Assembly (NCBI RefSeq): GCF_052030685.1
Contig: NZ_JBQAJM010000032.1
Coordinates: 1 to 24,607 of the forward strand
Reading direction: 5' to 3'
Length of the DNA: 24,607 bases
Origin: Caedibacter sp052030685
GTDB lineage: Bacteria; Pseudomonadota; Gammaproteobacteria; Francisellales; Francisellaceae
Both the position numbers and the translations under genes were made by a program. Shown one piece after another: positions 1-7,865 of the stretch (positions are counted from its first letter, which is position 1; every line of letters begins with the position of its first letter). A model generated the notes under the pieces. It worked only from the letters and a program-made list of their open reading frames with translations. It ran no database searches and was not told the DNA's origin.

Positions 1-77
1 GCTTAAAAGCTCAATTGCATGAGCTAGCAATTAGATCGACTGATTCATAATTCAATGTTTAAAACTCTAAACTTCAG
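1..77. mobile_element. End of an insertion sequence (left window edge)
   Basis: Bases 3-77 are the exact reverse complement of 24533-24607, 75 of 75 positions. The match stops sharply at 77/78, where sequence coding for a transporter begins. Seen from the junction outward, the element starts CTGAAGTTTAGAG. Inside lies the palindrome AGCTCA-ATTGCA-TGAGCT at 8-25. No transposase is visible because only the terminus is present. The short overhang into a repeat is what a short-read assembler leaves at a contig end. The element family cannot be named from this much sequence. Confidence 0.75.
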
Positions 78-1016
78 CTTCATCTTGTGAATTGGAAAAA
101 TGTTAATGACAAAGATACGTATTACGTTACTTCATTTGCCTTCAATACAAAGCGTTTTTATATTGCGCCTTTAATTGTCATTGCCTGTTTACTGTTTGCT
201 TATTACTTGATGCATCATCCTGATGTTGGCTCCAAACTTATTTATATTGCCTTTATTGCGGCATTGATTTACATGGTCTATTTTGCACTAAAACAGCAAA
301 GCAATTATCGCACAAGAATTTATGCCTATCTTATTTTAAGCTCGGCGAGTATGGCGTTTGCTTTCGTTCAAGGATTACAATCAACAGCTTTAGAAAACTT
401 TGTTGAATTCAATACCTCAAAATCTCTTTTTGGTATTCCGATGCAACCTGCTACTGTCAATCTTTTTGAAAGCCTTGGGGTTATTATCTTTGGCTTTATC
501 TTAGCAGGCATGATGAAAAAACGTCAGCAAGCAAATAACCCTTATCAACCCGGCTCATTAGTAGCGCGCGGCTTAAGCATGTATGTTATCGCTTTTTTAA
601 TGATCCCTTTAGGCATATTTCTTGCAGATAAAGCACACCTGGTTAATGTACTCTTTCCTATTTTGCTACTTTTAATCGTTTCAGCGGGTGAAATTCATGT
701 TAATGCTGTGAATTATGCTATGGCAGGAGAGATGATTGAGCCCAAGCATCAAGGTTTATTCACGGGTTATTTATTTATCAATATTGCCTTTGGGATTAAC
801 TTAGCAGGACCTGTATCGAACTTTGCGTTAAGTGGTACTGAGCACGCGCAAAACATTACTGCTGCTGCAACCAACCCAATGTACGCCAAGATATTCTTAG
901 TCATGACAGCAGTTGCTTTTATTGTTGCGATCATTTTCTCACTGATGATGAAAAAACTAAACAGTATGCTTAACGCCAATAGAATACAACCCGTTTTACA
1001 AAGCGAGTTAGAATAA
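78..1016 (+). pseudogene. 5'-truncated POT-family (proton-dependent oligopeptide) transporter
   Basis: This is the C-terminal part, about 310 residues, of an inner-membrane proton-coupled di/tripeptide transporter of the POT/PTR branch of the MFS. Around eight hydrophobic helices are visible. The segment with 'STALENFVEFNTSKSLFGI' and the following 'ATVNLFESLGVIIFG' resembles the POT region where bacterial Dtp proteins have 'TSLNFFAINNV...' and 'QALNPFWV'. 'GEIHVNAVNYAMAGEMIEP' followed by 'GLFTGYLFINIA' matches the late helices. POT proteins are usually near 500 residues, so roughly 190 N-terminal residues are missing. The reading frame is open from the IS junction (base 78). The GTG at 87 is only the first possible start and has no convincing ribosome site. 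Its stop lies one base from the stop of the opposing emrA-like gene. The POT assignment is fairly secure; the substrate is unknown. Confidence 0.7.
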
Positions 1017-1017
1017 T

Positions 1018-2082
1018 CTAAGAATTAGTATCAACCTCAACGGTTGCTGATGCGCCAACGCGCAGACTCGGCACTTTGTTAACTTCACTCTGATTAAGGA
1101 CAACTTTTACAGGAAAGCGCTGTACTACTTTGACCCAGTTACCTGATGCATTCTCAGGAGGCAATAAAGAAAATACACTGCCACTTCCTTCACTAATACT
1201 TTGAATCGTGCCATGCAATGTCACATTCGGATACATATCAAGGATGACGGATGCTTTTTGTCCGACTTTCATCCGTGACATTTGCGTTTCTTTGAAGTTA
1301 GCATCCAACCAATAGGATTCATTACTCACTAGCACAAATAGATTTTGATTTTGTGTGATCAGTGAGCCTGGACGCAACGTAAAGTTCGTCACAAATCCTG
1401 ATGCTGGCGCATAAACCTTAGTATAACTTAAGTTTAATGACGCCGTTGATACATCTGCTTTAGCTGCAGCAATTTTTGATTTTTGCAATGTTAATTGTTT
1501 TTGCTCTTGGGCAATGCTAGCTAATGCGGCATTAACATTGGCATTGGCCACTTCAAGATCGCCTTTAGCCTCATCGGCATCTTCTTTTGAAACCATTGCT
1601 TGAACAGCAAGCTTGGCAATGCGTGCTTCTTTTTGTTCTGCGACAAATTTTTGTGCTTGTGCCTGTTTTAGCTTGGCTTCTTGTAGGTTAATCGAGTCTT
1701 TAATCGCAGCAACTTCCACTTCTGCCAATGTCAAATCTGCTTTGGCTTTAGCAAGCTCATACTCAAAGCTTTGCGGCTCAATTGTAAATAACAGCTCGCC
1801 TTTTTTCACCGCTTGATTATTACTGATATATAACTTATCAAGTTTACCTGTGACTTGCGCTGACATATGAATAACATCAGCATTGACATAAGCATCATCG
1901 GTTGATGGATAAATTTCGGTATATTTTACATAAGCATAAAATCCGATCACACAAAGCAAAATAACAACACCTAAAATAACATACTTCTTCCATGCTTTTG
2001 CCCCTGCATTTTTTGATGTTGGTATTTTATTTTGACTATCTGTTTCGGTTTTATTTGAAATTTCTGTTGTTTGTTCAATCAT
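1018..2082 (-). CDS. emrA: EmrA/HlyD-family membrane fusion protein
   Basis: A periplasmic adaptor of tripartite efflux pumps of the EmrAB-TolC type, anchored in the inner membrane by one N-terminal helix. A Ser/Thr/Lys-rich cytoplasmic tail of about 33 residues precedes the helix (around 'VILGVVILLCVIGFYAYV'). Then comes the hallmark 'YPSTDDAYVNADVI', a split lipoyl domain, a long Ala/Lys/Glu/Gln-rich alpha-helical hairpin (~residues 100-210), and the beta-barrel half ending 'WVKVVQRFPVKVVLN'. The length of 354 residues is close to EmrA (~390). ATG at 2082 is preferred over TTG at 2088: the GGAG at 2092-2095 is 9 nt from the ATG but only 3 nt from the TTG. The gene begins 35 bp after era and is probably cotranscribed with it. 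The usual partner emrB is not adjacent; the downstream neighbour is a convergent POT remnant. Family call is strong, the exact drug-efflux role is inferred. Confidence 0.85.
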   Translation of the reverse strand: MIEQTTEISNKTETDSQNKIPTSKNAGAKAWKKYVILGVVILLCVIGFYAYVKYTEIYPSTDDAYVNADVIHMSAQVTGKLDKLYISNNQAVKKGELLFTIEPQSFEYELAKAKADLTLAEVEVAAIKDSINLQEAKLKQAQAQKFVAEQKEARIAKLAVQAMVSKEDADEAKGDLEVANANVNAALASIAQEQKQLTLQKSKIAAAKADVSTASLNLSYTKVYAPASGFVTNFTLRPGSLITQNQNLFVLVSNESYWLDANFKETQMSRMKVGQKASVILDMYPNVTLHGTIQSISEGSGSVFSLLPPENASGNWVKVVQRFPVKVVLNQSEVNKVPSLRVGASATVEVDTNS

Positions 2083-2091
2083 TGACAATAG

Positions 2092-2095
2092 CTCC
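2092..2095 (-). promoter_or_regulatory. Ribosome binding site that fixes the emrA start
   Basis: GGAG on the minus strand, 9 nt before ATG 2082. The in-frame TTG at 2088 would be only 3 nt away, so the shorter reading is chosen. Confidence 0.6.
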
Positions 2096-2117
2096 AGTCG
2101 TAAAAAACCTAAAAAAC

Positions 2118-3011
2118 CTAAAAATCATAACCCAATGATTTAAGCGCGCGATCATCATCTGACCAACCTTCTTTAACTTTAACCCATAGTTGTAAAAACA
2201 CTTTTTTTCCAAGCATAAACTCCATATCTTGACGAGCTTCACTACCGATCTTTTTGAGTTTCTGCCCTTTGGCACCGATAACCATTGCTTTTTGACCAGA
2301 GCGCTCAACAAAGATTGTTGCGTAAACGTCCATAATTTGCCGTGCTTCATCAAATTTGCTTTTGTTAATCTCAACGGTTAATTGATATGGTACCTCTTGA
2401 CCCAGTGTACGCATTAATTTCTCACGAATAATTTCCGCCATCATAAATCGCTCAGTGCGATCAGTAACCTGATCTTCAGCATAAAAAAAGTGCTCACTTT
2501 CCGGCAAGTAACTTTCAATTTTAGCTTCTAGTTCATTGATTAAATGCCCCTGTTTGGCAGAAATAAGAAAACTTGCGGCAAAGGGATATTTCTGTTTGAT
2601 CTCATCAGTAAACTCGACTGCTTCTTGACGGTTATTTAATTGATCAACCTTGTTAATCACTAAGATTACGGGTACTTTGACCGACTCAATTTTTTGTAAT
2701 ATCCACTCTTCAGCCGTTGTCCATTTACCAACCTCAACGACAAATAAAATGACATCAACATCATTAATTACACTACTTGCTTGTTTATTCATCATACGAT
2801 TAATCGCACGTGGCTCATCTTGATGAAGCCCAGGCGTGTCGACATAGATAAATTGTGTGTTTTCAATGGTTTTAATGCCGGTAATTTGATGGCGTGTTGT
2901 TTGTGGTTTACGACTTGTGATACTGATTTTATATTTTAGGATATGATTTAAAAGCGTTGACTTTCCAACATTTGGTCGCCCAATGATGGCGACAAATCCA
3001 CATTTTTTCAT
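2118..3011 (-). CDS. era: GTPase Era (16S rRNA / 30S assembly)
   Basis: An essential Ras-like GTPase that binds the 3' end of 16S rRNA and acts late in 30S subunit maturation at the cytoplasmic membrane face. G-motifs are all present: GRPNVGKST at 11-19 (P-loop), TTRHQITG at about 38-45 (switch I), DTPG at 58-61, NKVD at 120-123 and SAK at 151-153. The C-terminal KH domain has the GxxG loop in 'VIGAKGQKLKKIG' (~244-256) and ends with the family-typical 'LGYDF'. At 297 residues it has normal length. In many proteobacteria era follows rnc in the lepB-rnc-era-recO operon. Here it instead has its own promoter-like sequence just after cydC and is followed by an efflux adaptor gene. The ribosome site before ATG 3011 is weak. 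Identity is essentially certain. Confidence 0.97.
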   Translation of the reverse strand: MKKCGFVAIIGRPNVGKSTLLNHILKYKISITSRKPQTTRHQITGIKTIENTQFIYVDTPGLHQDEPRAINRMMNKQASSVINDVDVILFVVEVGKWTTAEEWILQKIESVKVPVILVINKVDQLNNRQEAVEFTDEIKQKYPFAASFLISAKQGHLINELEAKIESYLPESEHFFYAEDQVTDRTERFMMAEIIREKLMRTLGQEVPYQLTVEINKSKFDEARQIMDVYATIFVERSGQKAMVIGAKGQKLKKIGSEARQDMEFMLGKKVFLQLWVKVKEGWSDDDRALKSLGYDF

Positions 3012-3050
3012 CTTATGATCGTCTTACTGTTTCCTTATGAAATTGTAGAT

Positions 3051-3079
3051 ATTGTAGTGAGCACCACGCTTATTGTCGA
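3051..3079 (-). promoter_or_regulatory. Sigma-70 type promoter for era
   Basis: Read on the minus strand: -35 TCGACA (plus 3074-3079), a 17-bp spacer, and -10 TACAAT (plus 3051-3056). Each hexamer matches consensus at 5 of 6 bases. The -10 box is about 40 nt from the era start. The spacer contains AGCGTGGTGCT, which recurs in the cydD promoter spacer. Confidence 0.5.
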
Positions 3080-3120
3080 ATGAAATCATGACTTTATATT
3101 GCAATGCAATACTTCATTTT

Positions 3121-4791
3121 TTATTGTGTTATGCGTAGCACCCTGTCAACACTACTAAGCAACGTGTCGTTATGCGTAATGATGATCACCGTTTTATCTT
3201 TAAACACTGCTTGTAAGTTATCAATCACCTTTCTTTCAATGACCTTATCTAAACCTTCTGTCGGTTCATCCAAAATCAAAATAGGTGTTTGAGATAATAC
3301 CGCACGCGCTAATGATAAACGCTTTTGCTGACCCTTTGAAAGATGCTTGCCATACTCCCCCGTCCAACTGTCTAACTGACATGGCAACGCCAAGGCAAAG
3401 TTTTTTAAATCAACAACATGTAAAGCATGCCATAACATCTCATCAGTTGCCTGAGGATTTGCGATTAACAGATTATCACGGATACTACCATTAAAAATAT
3501 GTGCATGCTGACCGATAATCGTTATTTGCTCACGCAGTTGTGACTCGGTAAATTGTGCAATATTAACACCACCTATTAATATGTTGCCTGCTGATGGCGC
3601 ATAAAACCTTGCCAACAAGGAAACAATCGTTGACTTACCACAACCTGTAGCGCCTACAATAGCAAGCTTTTCATTGGCTGCAATCTCAAGATTAAAATGC
3701 TCATAGACAAGCTTATTGCGTCCTGGATAGCTAAAAGAAATATTCTCAAAAGAAATGTTATTCAGTTTTGGACTATTTAGTTGCTCGCTGTTGTCATCAT
3801 TAAAAAATAATTTTGCCGGTTTTTGCTCAATAATATTTAATAGTCTCTTAGCTGAAGACAGCGTACGCCCCAAATACTGATAAGCCACAGGTAAAGGCAT
3901 AATCGCCTCAAATAAGCCCATAATACCTAAAGCAACTAGGGCAATAAAAGCACCACTTATCAGACCTTGATGAACAAGTCCGACCATTAGCCATACACCA
4001 CACCAGAGTGTAGCACCCAAGAACAAGGTCATAAGGGCTGCATTAAGCCCAGTATAATGACTCATTTTTTGTTGCGTTGTAATAAGCGCTTTATTTTGCA
4101 TATTAATTATCTCTGCATGCTTATCTTCTGCGGCAAAGACTTTAAGCTCTGCTAAATATTGCACATGCTCAGTTATTGATGTTTTTAAATCCGCAGACTC
4201 TTGTGCTAGCGTTTTTGCGGTATGAGCAGATAATTTGCCACCAACAACAGGGATACAAAACCCTGCAACAAAAGCAAAGCCCATGGTCATTAATGCTAAA
4301 GGAATACTTAAAAAGCTAAAAAATACACCAATCAGTAATATCGATAAAAACAGCACACAACTTGGCGAGATAATCCGAATATATAGGTTATCCAGACTAT
4401 TGACATCATTCACTAAGCGATTTAGTAAGTCACCACTTTTATATTGTGCTAAATGTGTTGGCGCCAAGGGCACAAGCCTGTTATAAACCCATACCCGAAT
4501 ATCGGTTAGTAGCTTAAACGTTGCCTCATGTGTGACAACACGCTCACCATAGCGCGTTAAAATACGCATCAATGAAAAGGCACGCACGCCAGCGGAAGGA
4601 TAAAAATAATTAAATTGACTGGCAATTGCGTAACTTGAAATAGCCACAAATCCTGTTGATGAAATAAACCAACCAGATAAAGACAATAAACCGATACTGG
4701 CTAAAATCGCTAAAAATGCAAGAAATGTACCAATAAACATCCATTTTGCTTGATGCTTAAAAATACTTAAAAAAGGAATTAATGCGCGCAT
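3121..4791 (-). CDS. cydC: ABC transporter CydC (heterodimeric CydDC, thiol/haem)
   Basis: One half of the inner-membrane heterodimeric ABC transporter CydDC, needed for assembly of cytochrome bd. In E. coli it was linked to export of cysteine/glutathione and more recently to haem handling. The start at 4791 gives 'MRALIPFLSIFKHQAKWM', which closely follows the E. coli CydC N-terminus, and an AAGGAG (4799-4804) sits 7 nt upstream. Six transmembrane helices occupy ~15-300, including 'SIGLLSLSGWFIS' and 'GDLLNRLVNDVNSLDNLYIR'. The nucleotide-binding domain has Walker A GATGCGKST (380-388), signature LSKGQ (484-488, a variant of LSGGQ), Walker B LILDEP (505-510) and the H-loop His540. At 556 residues it is near the E. 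coli length (573). Its start overlaps the cydD stop by 13 bp, so translation is likely coupled. Confidence 0.93.
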   Translation of the reverse strand: MRALIPFLSIFKHQAKWMFIGTFLAFLAILASIGLLSLSGWFISSTGFVAISSYAIASQFNYFYPSAGVRAFSLMRILTRYGERVVTHEATFKLLTDIRVWVYNRLVPLAPTHLAQYKSGDLLNRLVNDVNSLDNLYIRIISPSCVLFLSILLIGVFFSFLSIPLALMTMGFAFVAGFCIPVVGGKLSAHTAKTLAQESADLKTSITEHVQYLAELKVFAAEDKHAEIINMQNKALITTQQKMSHYTGLNAALMTLFLGATLWCGVWLMVGLVHQGLISGAFIALVALGIMGLFEAIMPLPVAYQYLGRTLSSAKRLLNIIEQKPAKLFFNDDNSEQLNSPKLNNISFENISFSYPGRNKLVYEHFNLEIAANEKLAIVGATGCGKSTIVSLLARFYAPSAGNILIGGVNIAQFTESQLREQITIIGQHAHIFNGSIRDNLLIANPQATDEMLWHALHVVDLKNFALALPCQLDSWTGEYGKHLSKGQQKRLSLARAVLSQTPILILDEPTEGLDKVIERKVIDNLQAVFKDKTVIIITHNDTLLSSVDRVLRITQ

Positions 4792-6647
4792 GCAACTTCT
4801 CCTTCTAAGATTTGGTGACGATATAACGCATAAAAGTAACTTGACTGATCTTGCAACAATTCCTCCAAGCACCCTTGTTGTACGATGTGTCCTTCATCCA
4901 TGACGATAATATGATCCATTTCACTCAAGAACTGTAAGCGATGCGTCAACAGGATCACCGTTTTATTTTGCCAATTGTTTAATAAGCTATGCATAATAAG
5001 ACGCTCATTGTCTTTATCCAAACTTGCTGTAGGCTCATCTAACAAGAGTAACTCACAAGGCTTAAGATAGGCGCGTGCTAATGCCAAACGCTGTGCCTGC
5101 CCTCCGGATAAGCCTATACTTTGCTCACCGATTTCAGTTGCTAATTTATCGGGGAATGCATTCACTTCTTGATCTAATTGTGCCAATTTTAACGCATGCC
5201 ATAATGCATCATCTTGAGCATTAGCATCAGCTAGTTGTAAATTATAGCGAATGCTGCCTTTAAAGAGACCTGCATTTTGTCCAAGCCAACTGATTCTACT
5301 AAGCCAAAGCTTTTCATCAATGCGATTAAGTGGTAAATCATGATTGATCGTAATGCCTTCATCTTTTGCATGCATAAATTGCATAAGTAAATTTAAAATA
5401 GTCGTTTTACCGGCACCACTGGCGCCTACAATTGCAACTTTTTGCTTATGCTTAATTTCAAAGCATATATTTGTCAGTGCATTTTTATGTTTATTGGCAT
5501 AACAAAAACTTAAATGATTAAATTGAATTGATTCAATCATTGGTAAGTCTTGTATCAAGCTGACTTGATTAATCTTTCCATCTTTTCCACGTTCTTTAGC
5601 TTGCTCACCATTCTCGCCTTGTACATCTTCATGTTTTGATAAAGCAAATATTTTTTGCAATTCAAGTGCTGCCCCCATCGCTTCAGTTTTTGCATGATAA
5701 TGCGTACTTAACTCACGAAGAGGCAAGAAAAATTCAGGTGCCAATAGCAAAATAAACAAACCACCTTGCAAGGTCATATTTTCAAAAGACCACCACACTG
5801 TATGTACATTGGCACTATTGATAAAACCCATACCCAGATAAATAGCTACTAGTGCAATTGATGCGGCGGAAAACACCTCAAGGACTGCCGATGACAAAAA
5901 GGCAATACGCAATACTTTCATCGTTTTGATGCGATAATCATCAGAGTATTCAAAGATTTTTTGCGCATGACTTTCAGCACGATTAAACAAACGTAAAGTC
6001 GTTAAACCATGCAGTGTGTCTAAAAAGGCACTACTCATTCGCGCTAAGGTTTGAAAATGTTTTTGGTTTTCACTTTCAGCGCCCCAACCAACCAGCATCA
6101 TAAAAAGTGGGATTAACGGTGCACACACCAACAAAATAATGCCACAAACAATACTTTGTGGAAAAATAAAGATTAAAATCGCCAGTGGCATAAGTCCTGC
6201 TAAGGTCATTTGTGGCAAGAAATACATTAAGAAATTATTTAAGCCTTCCACTTGCTCCATTGCTGCACTGATTAAATCACCACTACTTAACTCACCTGAT
6301 TTCACAGGCCCCAATTGATTAATATGCGCAATAACATCGTCTCTTAACTGCTCTTTCACTTTAGCCGCAGCCTTAAAGCTCACTATTTCCTTAAGCCAAG
6401 AAAGGCCTGCCCGCATAAACACAATAGCAATAATAGCAACAAAGTAGCTAATCAATTCAATATTTGAGAGTTTTTCAATATAAGCGGCATAACAAATATG
6501 CGCCAACAGATAAAGCTGTCCAATAAGTAACAAGCCACTTAAGAAACTCACTAGAATGGTGAGTTGTCCCCATTTTTTAGCAGGATGAGCACGCGATTTT
6601 AACCAAGCACGTGCTGACTTGCGTTCTGAAGCTGTATTTGCTTGCAT
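4779..6647 (-). CDS. cydD: ABC transporter CydD (heterodimeric CydDC, thiol/haem)
   Basis: First gene of the cydDC pair. The N-terminus resembles E. coli CydD ('RAWLKSRAHPAKKW...'), as do the membrane-domain segments 'PLIPLFMMLVGWGA' (~177-190), 'TLHGLTTLRLFNRAE' (~211-225), 'VLRIAFLSSAVLE' (~245-257) and 'LLAPEFFLPLRELSTHYHA' (~301-319). The nucleotide-binding domain has Walker A GASGAGKTT (408-416), signature LSGGQ (513-517), Walker B LLLLDEPT (533-540) and H-loop His569. A hydrophilic insert rich in Lys, Glu and Gly (~337-362) separates the membrane and ATPase parts. It is 622 residues, slightly longer than E. coli CydD (588). No good ribosome site precedes ATG 6647. No cydAB genes are in the window, so the partner oxidase must lie elsewhere. 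A promoter with a perfect TATAAT lies just upstream. Confidence 0.93.
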   Translation of the reverse strand: MQANTASERKSARAWLKSRAHPAKKWGQLTILVSFLSGLLLIGQLYLLAHICYAAYIEKLSNIELISYFVAIIAIVFMRAGLSWLKEIVSFKAAAKVKEQLRDDVIAHINQLGPVKSGELSSGDLISAAMEQVEGLNNFLMYFLPQMTLAGLMPLAILIFIFPQSIVCGIILLVCAPLIPLFMMLVGWGAESENQKHFQTLARMSSAFLDTLHGLTTLRLFNRAESHAQKIFEYSDDYRIKTMKVLRIAFLSSAVLEVFSAASIALVAIYLGMGFINSANVHTVWWSFENMTLQGGLFILLLAPEFFLPLRELSTHYHAKTEAMGAALELQKIFALSKHEDVQGENGEQAKERGKDGKINQVSLIQDLPMIESIQFNHLSFCYANKHKNALTNICFEIKHKQKVAIVGASGAGKTTILNLLMQFMHAKDEGITINHDLPLNRIDEKLWLSRISWLGQNAGLFKGSIRYNLQLADANAQDDALWHALKLAQLDQEVNAFPDKLATEIGEQSIGLSGGQAQRLALARAYLKPCELLLLDEPTASLDKDNERLIMHSLLNNWQNKTVILLTHRLQFLSEMDHIIVMDEGHIVQQGCLEELLQDQSSYFYALYRHQILEGEVACAH

Positions 6648-6682
6648 AAAGGTGAGATAAATCGATCTAAAACAGTGGTGGC

Positions 6683-6711
6683 ATTATAACAGCACCACGC
6701 TGACATGTAAG
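6683..6711 (-). promoter_or_regulatory. Sigma-70 type promoter for cydDC
   Basis: Minus strand: -10 TATAAT (plus 6683-6688), a 17-bp spacer, and -35 CTTACA (plus 6706-6711, 4 of 6 matches). The inverted repeat GTGGTG (6675-6680) / CACCAC (6693-6698) brackets the -10 box, a plausible operator. The spacer contains AGCGTGGTGCT, shared with the era promoter. Confidence 0.55.
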
Positions 6712-6754
6712 TGAATATAGACAGTTTGCGAGTTTATTGATTATAGGATAAATC

Positions 6755-6928
6755 GGCTACAACCATATTCCTGCCCACTTTGATTGTGTAAGCGTTGGCT
6801 GAGCGTAAGTCGAAGCCTCTATGAAGTGTGACTTTTCCAAGCTTACCCACTTCGACTGATGCTCAGTGCATCGCTTCGACTTACGCTCAGGGTACGGTAA
6901 GTACTTGTGGGTGAATATTTAGTCTTAG
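6755..6928. repeat. Dispersed palindromic repeat, copy A
   Basis: About 174 bp that match, in inverted orientation, bases 15993-16139. Ends are imperfect terminal inverted repeats ('CATATTCCTGCCCAC' against 'GTGGGTGAATATT'). Inside are two perfect 17-base arms, CTGAGCGTAAGTCGAAG at 6799-6815 and its complement at 6874-6890. Copy A carries an extra 24-27 bases relative to copy B: a degenerate tandem of the right arm (6850-6873 against 6874-6897, 24-bp period). It sits just below the stop codon of the carbonic-anhydrase-like gene and upstream of the cydD promoter. No coding capacity is seen. Confidence 0.85.
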
Positions 6929-6936
6929 GCGATAAA

Positions 6937-7599
6937 TCAATCTGAAAATGGTGCAGAAGAATGATGTAAGACAATTTTTAGCTGACCATTTGGCATTTTA
7001 ACGTAAGCGAAGGTATATTCAACGGTTGTCACTTCACCCTCATCATCGGTAAAGTCATACGTACCCATCGCAATCGCCATATCACCATGGAAATACATCT
7101 CATCATTGTGGAAAACCACTTTTGCCCATGGCTGAAGCGCAAAGCCTTTATCTTCTTTAAATTTTTTGTTGCCACCAACAAAGTAAGAAAGTGCGGATTC
7201 CTTCGTTGGTCTAAATGGAATATCCTTTGCTTTAGTCGGTTTAAACATCACCACACCTTTTTCATAATTATAAGCATAGAGCTTATTGATTATTTTTCGC
7301 GCCACTTTCTTGTAGTTTTTTTTGTTGGTATAAGCCTCTCCTATTGCGACAATTCCTGCTGCCCATTGAGATTGTGCTTTTTCAACTTCTTCAACGGTAA
7401 TACTATTAGTGCTTTGCGTGAGTGTTGTTAATGCTTTACTGTCAGTTGTAGTTGGTGCCGCTGCTGCATTTATTTTTTGCGTGGCAGCAATCCCAAGCAC
7501 AAGAAACAAACTCAATACAACAGGTGTAATACGCCCTTTTAAATCCAATGACTTCACTTTTTCAGACTGAAATTTTAGTGATTTTTTATCGCTATCCAT
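6937..7599 (-). CDS. Exported iota-class carbonic anhydrase-like protein (COG4337/NTF2-like)
   Basis: A 220-residue exported protein. After a charged n-region (1-24), a hydrophobic core (~25-38, 'TPVVLSLFLVLGIAA') leads to a probable signal peptidase site near 'KINAAAA-PT' (~47-49). The mature part has the SnoaL/DUF4440-like pattern of small alpha+beta barrels: 'WAAGIVAIGEAY' (79-90), 'YEKGVVMFKPT' (112-122), 'ALSYFVGG' (136-143), 'GDMAIAMGTYDF' (172-183) and the end 'LKIVLHHSSAPF' (207-218). HHSSAP fits the HHSSxP signature described for bacterial iota-carbonic anhydrases, which hydrate CO2 and in some members need no metal. Relatives are often mislabelled phosphoribosyl-AMP cyclohydrolase. 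AAAGGAG lies 8 nt before ATG 7599, fixing the start. Export is clear; the enzyme activity is inferred from the signature only. Confidence 0.7.
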   Translation of the reverse strand: MDSDKKSLKFQSEKVKSLDLKGRITPVVLSLFLVLGIAATQKINAAAAPTTTDSKALTTLTQSTNSITVEEVEKAQSQWAAGIVAIGEAYTNKKNYKKVARKIINKLYAYNYEKGVVMFKPTKAKDIPFRPTKESALSYFVGGNKKFKEDKGFALQPWAKVVFHNDEMYFHGDMAIAMGTYDFTDDEGEVTTVEYTFAYVKMPNGQLKIVLHHSSAPFSD

Positions 7600-7865
7600 A
7601 AACTATCTCCTTTGTTAATAGCTTGTATCAATATGTATACCTTGGTGAGTTAAGCATCAAATTGCTAAATTTGCAATTTTTTTACACTTTGTGCTAGCCA
7701 ATCGCTAAGAATTTATATTAAAGTAACTGGCAACTAATAAGCACCATGTTCAATTTTAGCTTATTTACCGAAGCAGGATGCTTAATTAGGACACGTGAAT
7801 TGTAATATTTTGTTAAGTCGCAATGACAAGACAAATATAAGGACGAACGCATAGGGAGAAAATTA
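7600..7865. promoter_or_regulatory. Divergent intergenic region between carbonic-anhydrase-like and HTH genes
   Basis: This 266-bp AT-rich gap must hold promoters for both divergent genes. A palindrome AAATTGC-TAAATTT-GCAATTT at 7659-7679 has 7-base arms and is followed by a T run. Its stem is too A/T-rich for a good terminator and no gene reads into it, so an operator is more likely. Individual promoter hexamers could not be placed with confidence. GGGAG before ATG 7866 is the ribosome site of the HTH gene. Confidence 0.4.

Noticed and set aside
2075..2374. 99-codon frame overlapping the era 3' end
   Set aside because: Alternate frame of the Era KH domain, low complexity, no ribosome site.
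7659..7683. Terminator on the plus strand
   Set aside because: The stem is almost all A/T and no plus-strand gene reads into it; an operator is likelier.
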